From: Baylisascaris procyonis
Lineage: Eukaryota; Nematoda; Chromadorea; Rhabditida; Ascarididae
Assembly (NCBI GenBank): GCA_037389465.1
Contig: JAZARR010000032.1
Location: forward strand, 3,296,001-3,360,000
DNA: 64,000 bases
Reading direction: 5' to 3'
Shown: positions 56,501 to 64,000 of the stretch, piece after piece
How the letters are laid out: every line of letters starts with the position of its first letter
Position numbering within the stretch: the stretch's first letter is position 1
The notes under the pieces: model-generated
Seen by the model: the letters and a program-made list of their open reading frames with translations, nothing else
The model's database searches: none
What the model was told of the DNA's origin: nothing
Program-made: the position numbers and the translations under genes

Positions 56501-58689
56501 GCGGTGTTACTTTACCCTCGGGGAATACGTGTACCCATCTATTTTCAGCAAGCTTCTCTATGCAGAAATCAACACCTCTTTGATAGACACCCGCACCTCG
56601 TACCACCGGAACACATTGCCCCAATGAAAAAAACCTGAAATAGGAAAATATCGATAACGATCGAAATCATGGCAATCAACACATAGTTAGGACGTCGGAA
56701 AAGCTCAATCGAACTTCTTTGGCCTTCGCACTGCCCAGAAGAGCTCCTTTTTAGAAAAAAAAAACCACAGGGGGACATTTTTATAAAAATTCAGTAGCTA
56801 CAAGATAACATCAACATACACCACAAGATGCTACAATTCTTTGCAATTACGGACTCCACTTCGAGAAGTGGACGAGATAGAAGAAAAGGTTTGATCATCC
56901 CTTCTGCCTTGAATTGCAACTACCTTTCTTGCTTCTAAGCGATAAAATACAGACAGATATTCAGACAGGGTATGAAGCATCAGTACGCCTTCGTTATCTT
57001 TCAATGCATTTGGTCGGAGCATCGCTTTTTTTTTAAACTCAGAAGCAGCAAAATTTCACTCTACAATTATATATTTTGTTCTCAAATAGTTGGAATTTCG
57101 TTTCACCGCTTCCATCTCAAATGTTTCATACTATTCATTAATGTTCTACTGTTCGTTAGGATGGTTCCAGATTCAAACCAGGTTCCAGATTTGAAAGGAA
57201 CACTATGGCTATTGATGACCTTTCTTGTCACTAGCAATTCGACCTTTTCGCCATAACAAGCTTGGGGGTTTCGAATCATGCAATAGTTGTTGTTGAAGAT
57301 TGTCTAAGCGTTGAAATATTAGCGAAAATAAGAACCATCGACCACCGCAGATGGCGTTCGATAGTGAAGGGGCCTCTAGTTGAGGATAAAACTTAAAAGC
57401 AAAATAAAAGAAATACTCTTTGAAAAAAAATGCACCTATAAGAAAGCTATTTAAACTACGATCAAGATGCCAAATTCACAAGAATAATAGTGCAACTGCA
57501 TGAGGAAATGAAATAAAATAAGAAGTAAAAAAGAAATATAAAGACCTACTTAGTATGCCATGCATTTGTGAAGCAAATATTGTGAGCAGCCAACGCATAA
57601 CGAAATCTTGAAACATTTGCAAAGAATTCACGAAATGAGAAAATCGCTGCAAAATATAATAATGCAAATATTTTAGATTATTCTGAAAATAATAATTTCA
57701 ACTTTTTCGAATATTCCCTCTTATATAACGGTATTATTGCTCTTGATGAACACAAATATTGCTAATAATAATAAAGGGTCCTCCAACAATGATCAAAGGG
57801 GGATGTGGAAATGTGGACAATGATGATCTACGAAGACATAATCAAGTGCTACGAAAAGGCCATAGAGATTTCTGATATAATCATCTTTAGGTTTACGTCT
57901 CTCAAGCCATATCTCTTTTCATAATAAAATACTGAGCAGTCTACCAAAATTCATATTCTGTAATATTATTTTAGGTGAGATCAAACAAAAAAAAAAAGAG
58001 AAAACATAGATTTATATGGTAATAACCGATTGAGAAACCGATCAGTTAGTATTTTTTAGAGAAAGATATGAAGAGAACAAAGATCAAAGATCGCTAGAAT
58101 TAATTAAGTTAGAATTAAAAAAAAAAAAAAGAAGAAAGAAACTCACTCCATAGAAGTGGATCGTCGACAGTACATCGATGATTAGCAATCGTAATTAATG
58201 GCCTACTTCTATCGGCAAGAAGACGTAGCAATTTCTCTTTATTGCTTACCGTTATTCGATTCCAATCTACAAATTCATTGTTGATATTATTATCAATAAT
58301 ATATGGGGAATCGATTAATAACTATCAATATCTTACGAGTGTACGAATTTTCCTCAATTTCATAGAAATAATTCAACAGATTATTTACTTCCTTGGAAAG
58401 AGCATTTGGTGATTATGAATGTCAGGACTATGAAATTCATTTCTTTTTGAAAATCAATTATTCGACGCATTACATGCTCATACAGCAAACCAAGCTCATA
58501 TCGCAGATATAATTCTAATGAAAATTTTATAATGAAATTCAAAAAAAAAACCTTACTAAAAGAAAAGAGTAGTTTCGATGCTAAAAACACCGACGTGAGA
58601 ACAATATTCGAACAAATTTTAAAGAAGAGAGATGATCGTCTAGGAAATGGCCATACGAATTTATACACATCGTCACCCTCAACGCTCAT
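53503..58689 (-). CDS. taz: Tafazzin, cardiolipin transacylase, 6 exons, 259 aa
   Basis: Minus-strand exons: 58689-58557, 58266-58147, 57646-57550, 56634-56466, 55425-55324, 53661-53503 (TGA 53503-53505). Phases 1, 1, 2, 0, 0 all agree. Tafazzin remodels cardiolipin acyl chains at mitochondrial membranes. Visible landmarks are [10 protein letters not shown] at the N terminus and a hydrophobic membrane-insertion segment (about 22-44). The acyltransferase motif NHRCTVDD follows, with His74 and Asp79 forming HX4D. Then come [37 protein letters not shown] (152-158) and KWGVARMIMEC. It lacks the insertion between VVRG and GVYQ that human exon 5 encodes, as expected for an invertebrate. The C. elegans counterpart is, as I recall, acl-3. 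The last intron (1.66 kb) is the longest. Confidence 0.93.
54464..54540. repeat. Imperfect inverted repeat in a tafazzin intron
   Basis: Within the last tafazzin intron, TCGACTC and an internal CTGTAG pair with CTACAG and GAGTCGA further on (about 54490-54534), giving an interrupted stem-loop. Function unknown. Confidence 0.35.
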
Positions 58690-58768
58690 TTCCAATAATC
58701 AATTAGGCAATAATGAGCGAATTGTTCTCTTCTCGCCTAATAGAAGCACATCGAAAAACTATGAAGCA

Positions 58769-58771
58769 TCT
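58769..58771 (-). other. Splice acceptor upstream of tafazzin ATG
   Basis: On the minus strand CTATTTGCAG ends at 58770, 80 bases before the ATG at 58689. An upstream ATG after it opens only a short frame. This could be a spliced-leader trans-splice site or the end of a 5' untranslated intron. Confidence 0.35.
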
Positions 58772-58950
58772 GCAAATAGAATATGCGTTATAATAATAAA
58801 AATATAGAAAAAAAAAAGACAAATCGTCAATTCAGATCTCTAAATTAGCATTAGAGACCAACACAAATTTCGATTTCAACAGACGTTTGTCCTTAACATT
58901 TCTCAGAGTGCTATGTTCCTTATTATGCGTCTCTAACAACACTGAGCAGT

Positions 58951-58994
58951 GCAGCGTTGACCACTGACCAATGCAGCGTTGACCACTGACCAAT
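58951..58994. repeat. Perfect 22-bp tandem duplication
   Basis: GCAGCGTTGACCACTGACCA plus AT occurs twice in direct succession with no mismatch. Flanking bases hold degenerate partial copies, so the array may once have been longer. Confidence 0.85.
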
Positions 58995-58999
58995 ACAAC

Positions 59000-60700
59000 G
59001 ACTGCTAACCGCTGATCAGCGAAAACTGATAAGAGAATGCTTAACAAGATTGGCAGAATAAATAGTGTTGCTTATGCAGCTATCTAATCACTTCACTCAT
59101 ATTCGATATAAAGGGCAGTATGAACGTAGATGTGGGAATGAAATGAAAACGGTCGACAGAGAGTGCTTTGTGCATAAGGTGCGTTAATGATCAAAGTCAT
59201 CAATACAAAAGATTCACTACAATAAATAGGTCATCATAAAAATTCATAAGCAAAAATTTTTCGAATGTGTGTAGAAAAAAAAATTTTGAAATGCGCTAAG
59301 ACTGTTGAGAAGCACCATCGCAGTTGAAATCAGCATCCTCCAAACCCCTCCCTCCTTGCTAATATAAACAAACATTACCACGTTGCATCTATAAAAGCAA
59401 CTAAAGTAGCACCTGAAATTAGCACCTAAAATGACGGAGTACCAATTTTTCTTCTGCGATCTATAGAATAACACCCAAAATAAGAAAGACAGAACGATCA
59501 GCATCTCTCACGAACTCTCCTAAAAAAATTCATGTCCTCTCAACATCTCGCAATTTGTAGGAATTTGGCTGCTGCAGAGCGATTGGCAAGCGCCAAATTC
59601 AAATGCATCAAAGATAAACGCCCACTCATTTTTTTCCTTGAAAGATTTAGCCAATATTTTATTCAAACATCGCTAAACACTGTTATTTGCATAAATCACG
59701 GAAAATATGATTTTCAAGAGTCCAAAACACCTGTATTTATATATGACATAAAAGACTAGGCATAGCCAGCTACAAAAGTAATGGCCAACAAAAGTTGAGA
59801 ATGCATAGTGTTTTGCTGTTTCTACTTATGAACTAGCTTTGAATATTTATATGCATAAATGAGATAATTAGCAAAAAATTTGCATATTGTAATGCGTTGT
59901 TTACGTCTCAACAGAGTAAACGGTTACAAATATAAATGTGCAAAAAGTGATTAAATGAATAAATAAATAAATAAGTAAATAAATAAATAAACAAAATAAA
60001 TAAACAAAATAAATAAACAAAGTAAATAAATAAATAAACAAATAAATGGAGGGCCTCACCGAGTGATTGACGAATGAGAGCGGTTTAAAAAATTCTTTAT
60101 GAATATTTATTAGCATAAATTGCGGCGTCCATTCAATGTGAATTTTTGAAGGTTTTATAAAGGAAATATGATCCGTAGATCGAAAGCCGTAAAAAAGTGT
60201 TATACTGAGATAACACTGATGTAAAGTCCTTTATGTGCATAATTTTAGTATTGACCCAGATGAATATGGTGCTCTGCGAAAACGGAATGAAGAAAAGAAA
60301 GGAAAAATTTTTTAAGACAAAAGCAAACATTACGCGGGTATAAGCAGAGACGCAATAGACGACTCTAGGAGACTAGATATTTGTTAAGAATGCAACAAAT
60401 AGGCCTCGAATAGATTATTTATGAGAACAAAAGGTGACCACATTTGGCCCCTTATCCGTTGAAGTGTGCTTCTGGGTTATGCGCGGGCCATCGTCAGAAG
60501 GAAACGCATAGCCCTGTTAGTATAAGAAGCTTTATAAACAGTTTAACTAAGTGTGAAGAAAAGTAAAAAGGAATGGGAAAAGGAACTCTTATCTGAATAA
60601 ATGAAAAATTTAAATTAAGATGTAAAGGACTGCTTAAAACTATGGGGGCAAAGGTCTTAGTGCTATTCTAGTAGAAAAAAGTATTTATATAGAGCTTTAA
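59000..60700. other. Intergenic DNA with AAAT/AAAC repeat
   Basis: An AAAT/AAAC tetranucleotide-type array spans about 59951-60044. A 75-codon frame at 59532 starts MSSQHLAICRNLAAAERLAS, but has no splice context or recognisable family and is not called as a gene. Confidence 0.4.
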
Positions 60701-60704
60701 TTAG

Positions 60705-60899
60705 CAAAACTAGAATTAGTGTGTAATTTCGTCTACCCTAATGGACAAGGTATTAAATGTTCGATTAGCGAAATCCTTCCCGGAATTTCATGCAACTATC
60801 ATGTAACTGGTATCATATTGCACTATGCTTGGTATTGGTATAAGTACAGTACGAAGAGTACAACACCTTTTTTGCATGGTGACATCACCGGTTACAGGT
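60705..60899 (+). CDS. Possible internal exon, unidentified
   Basis: The block after AATTAG is open for about 64 codons and ends TACAG|GTAATC, a good donor. It encodes KLELVCNFVYPNGQGIKCSI, then GISCNYHVTGIILHYAWYWY and a basic Thr-rich segment. Three cysteines and an aromatic-rich stretch are notable. The required upstream phase is 1. No family recognised and no adjoining exon confirmed. Confidence 0.3.
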
Positions 60900-61537
60900 A
60901 ATCAGATTCGAGATCAATTTACGCAAGCAATTTAGACAATAGCAGCAGATGCAACCCAATAATGTCACTTTTTGTACTCATGAATGCTGCATATAAAACC
61001 TTTGTGATACAGCATCTCTTATTGGCTCAAAAATTTAATATTCTATATAGTGATAGATTAAAACTAATGCAATGTTGTTAGAAATGCTTTGACACGCAAA
61101 CAACTAATCAACGAATTGAGAATGCATGTATTTTGATATTCCACTCCTCCAGCGCTCATCTTCTTGATCAATATAGAGGGTTCAGATTTCATGGGATCAC
61201 AACTTTTTGTTGTTAGGAGACAATTCATACATCGAATTGAACTCTTGAGCGCGAATGCAAAAGTCCATATTGTATTAACTGATTTAACATGCTTTTCCGT
61301 TGAATGACAGTACCATTAAAGATGGCCATTACGTTGCTTTGTAGAATTTATGCCATTTATTATGCAACCAAGACCGCTAGCTTTGTTCACATTGGACAGT
61401 CTCAAATATTGGGATCAATCAAATTTTCTTTCTGCAAATCGAATTTCATAAAATAAAAAAACGCTCTTTCGAGAGTGCTACTTTCCAACTGTGCAACGTG
61501 CACTTAAAAAAAAACTCTTTCCATTTTACTTATTTAA

Positions 61538-61711
61538 AACGCTTCCGAATATTCGGTTTATGGAGCCTTATGTATTTCACTTCAACGAGCAGTCCCATTG
61601 AGTGGCGTTCAATCGGCGTTCATTTCAGAAGCAAATCTACGAATTGCATGTAATCCACTAGGTGGAGAGCAATTTCATGCTCGAGCTGCGATTTTTACTC
61701 CCGTTATGTGA
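61538..61711 (+). CDS. Coding-like open frame, unidentified
   Basis: Fifty-seven codons without a start, including CISLQRAVPLSGVQSAFISE, then ANLRIACNPLGGEQFHARAA and a stop at 61709-61711. The sequence looks conserved-protein-like. A second frame overlaps from 61662 and continues to 61898. Which is used, and how they splice, is unresolved. Confidence 0.3.
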   Translation, partial: NASEYSVYGALCISLQRAVPLSGVQSAFISEANLRIACNPLGGEQFHARAAIFTPVM

Positions 61712-61814
61712 CGCTGTCTCTAGAAGTTTTCTCCACGTTAAAAGCCAGAAAGAGCTTTCGGACCCCTTTCCTCGTAACTTCTTTTCGGACCTCTTAACCT
61801 TTCCCTGTTTCAGA

Positions 61815-61898
61815 TTTCTTGCAAGTATTGAGCATGAAAAAGATGTATCTATTAAGTCTTTCATGAATTACTTTCTTGAAAAAGTTCTGTTAAAATAA
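61815..61898 (+). CDS. Possible terminal exon, unidentified
   Basis: A strong acceptor (TTTCCCTGTTTCAG) is followed by a frame encoding FLASIEHEKDVSIKSFMNYF and LEKVLLK to TAA at 61896-61898. The same frame is open upstream to 61662, so it may instead be one longer exon. Possibly belongs with the segments at 60.7 and 61.5 kb as one + strand gene. Confidence 0.3.
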   Translation, partial: FLASIEHEKDVSIKSFMNYFLEKVLLK

Positions 61899-62505
61899 CA
61901 TATTTAATTGTTTGATGCAAAATTAAGCTGAGCTCAGCAATTCTTAGCATTCATTTCAAATGGGAATTTCGCAGTTGAAAATTCCGGAAAATAATGATAT
62001 CACTGTGAAATCAATTGTTTTCTAAGCCATTTTCAGGGTATTTTTGAATGCTTGCAGTGTTATAAAAAATCCGATGAATTAGGGTTATATGTTCGTCATC
62101 GCATTCGCTAATTTCCATCACAAGCTTCATCGACGTCTATCATGATGCGAAAAAATTCCCATTCTTTGCACTAAAATTAAATGAAAGCTGTATGCAATTC
62201 TTGAGATTTTTCCTATTCACTTTGCGATCTCCTCTCTTCGATATATATTTATTATTCGTCACAAATAGCAATAATTCCATTCGCATAATATCAACGCGTT
62301 CCACGAGGCCTTTTGTTGAACGAGAAGCTTCTGCTATTTCTCTATTTAATTTCTCCTCAACTATATGTTTATTTTAAATCTATCGCTTATATTGCATTAT
62401 TTCTCCATATTTTTTTGAGGTTTAACTTTTTTTCGCTAAGCAGTATGCTAAACTTACTGAAAATCAAAAGTTGCCTCCCAGTTTAAAATTACTCTTGTCT
62501 TCTTT

Positions 62506-62733
62506 TCACTTGAACAACTCCAATATTGGAGCTGCAATGAACACGCTCACATAGACGCTGGTAGCACTTGTGCCCACTTTAATAATTATGAACATTCTCC
62601 ACGCTGAAGCACCTCTTCGGTTTTCCCTTAATAAGAGACGTTGATTGCCTTTTTCGTTCAAGCCTTTCTCTATCAGTTGTAAGCGTTCGCAAGGCCCGAA
62701 AGCTGCACAGTCATGCTTATCGTAATTCTGCAT
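62506..62733 (-). CDS. 75-codon open frame, unidentified
   Basis: An ATG-started minus-strand frame encodes DKHDCAAFGPCERLQLIEKG, a basic middle with LLLRENRRGASAW, and a hydrophobic C terminus (MFIIIKVG...VFIAAPIL) that could be a membrane segment. Nothing in the flanks supports splicing or a poly(A) signal, and the family is unknown. Confidence 0.25.
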   Translation of the reverse strand: MQNYDKHDCAAFGPCERLQLIEKGLNEKGNQRLLLRENRRGASAWRMFIIIKVGTSATSVYVSVFIAAPILELFK

Positions 62734-62739
62734 AAGTGG

Positions 62740-64000
62740 TGCACGTCGTAATATTGTTGCTTAGAGAACTTCAAGATTTAGTGCTTTTTGCCTATGCGGA
62801 TTGATACCCTTGATTGTAAGCTATAATTTAGTATTGTTCGATGATGTCAGAAGTAGTGGATAGGGCTCCCTGAGGGAAGTGTTCCTAAACGCTGCTACTC
62901 TATCGCATTTATCTTTAGGGCTGTTTAATGACCTTATCCTAGTGCAATGCTTTTTTGAGCCGTTTATTTTCTCGCCACACTCATTGTTTTCACGCGTATA
63001 TGTAGAGCAATTTCGTCAGTGAAGCTATGTGGGAATATAAATCCACCAAGTGTACTATTACCTATATCTTACTATGTGTTAGTTTGCACTCATTTATTTC
63101 TCACAAAATTTACGACAGCATTTGTAGCTAAAATGGAATCTCATTAGTGAATAATCGTAATATTGAAAAAAAAAGGCTCAGAAGAAGGACAAATCACCTA
63201 GTTAACTGTTAGCGATACTAATTTCTTCCAAATTTACAAATATTTATTGATGTGAGCATCAGCCTTTCGGTTTTTGTTTTTATGACTGTTTTAGGAGAAT
63301 TGCCTGCATTCTTCATGACAAATTGTGTGTTTTGTTTTGATTTTGATGCGAAAAGATTAATTTAGAGGATATGACGTTAGTTCGATTATATTAGTTAATT
63401 GATGTTTTATTAAGAAAGCTTCTTTGCCTTGCTAAGAGCGCAGTGTGAAGTTGTTGATGAAATGAAGAACGAGGTGATGATTAATTAAAGATTCTTATTT
63501 AAATCATCAAAATCTGAATTACTCAGATGCTACAGAGTGTTTCTTGGTGTAAGCTGCATCAGAGAGCTTAGTTGAAACAAAATCACATTTTACATCACAC
63601 TCTTGAACAGGTCTTTCTAGCATATTACAGTCATTATATATTTTTTTCATTATTATGCAGTATTTCTTCCTTCTCAGAATATTTTATAGGTGCCAGAAGA
63701 AGGGCAGAACACTGTAGATGACAGAAAGAAAAGTCAAAAACGATTCATACAAGGCAAAAAGCTGTGCTTGAAATGAAAACCTTGGAAGATCAACCGAAAC
63801 ATGCATAGAAGCAGACGCTGAATTAAGAGCCTCTCGTCAAAACTACGAGACCAGACGTGGCGTGCATAAATGGAATACTTAAGATTCGTGTGTTGGCATT
63901 CAGAAAAAACGAAACATGCATAGTGAGTGCGTGTTCGTGTGTTAAATAGGGCCGTATTATAAGTCATTTCGAGCTGCATTTGCATATGCAATTTCAGATG
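62740..64000. other. AT-rich DNA to window end, no gene seen
   Basis: Several short frames exist but none reads like a conserved protein, and no RNA gene is recognised. Confidence 0.4.

Overview
The window is AT-rich nuclear DNA from a parasitic-type nematode. The evidence is an flp-1 FMRFamide-like neuropeptide gene with the nematode-specific precursor layout, spliceosomal introns that are mostly several hundred bases to more than 1 kb long with TTTCAG/TTTTAG-type acceptors, sparse genes and long AT microsatellites. I did not try to name a species. No bacterial endosymbiont, plasmid or phage segment was seen.

Layout. 1-3.5 kb: flp-1 (+ strand), with its signal-peptide exon lying before the window. 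3.5-7.5 kb: intergenic, with a nested palindrome. 7.5-21 kb: a 17-exon long-form tRNase Z (ELAC2/HOE-1), rebuilt here with all exon phases consistent. 21.8-24.0 kb: unidentified minus-strand coding, including a phase-consistent three-exon model of 142 aa with short introns. 24.5-30.7 kb: the splicing factor SPF45/RBM17 (9 exons, + strand), with one apparent GC-AG intron that also carries a 6 x 30-bp minisatellite. 32.2-34.7 kb: PEX2 (3 exons, + strand). 34.7-53.5 kb: a gene-poor stretch holding microsatellites, minisatellites, a higher-GC patch with a long open frame, two phase-compatible exons of an unidentified gene (42.8-43.3 kb), a decayed tRNA-like sequence, a retropepsin-like fragment and a broken non-LTR reverse transcriptase. 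53.5-58.7 kb: tafazzin (6 exons, - strand). 58.7-64 kb: mostly intergenic, with several coding-like segments I could not assign.

The identified genes are unrelated housekeeping and neural genes: tRNA 3'-end processing in nucleus and mitochondria, pre-mRNA splicing, peroxisome import, cardiolipin remodelling, and neuropeptide signalling. Spacing above 1 kb between same-strand neighbours argues against operons. The window does not contain an obvious new multi-gene system. Its most useful novelties are a predicted non-RFamide peptide in flp-1, the GC-AG intron in SPF45, and the unidentified coding segments near 22-24, 36, 42-46 and 60-62 kb. All identifications rest on reading the translations against remembered family sequences; no search was run.
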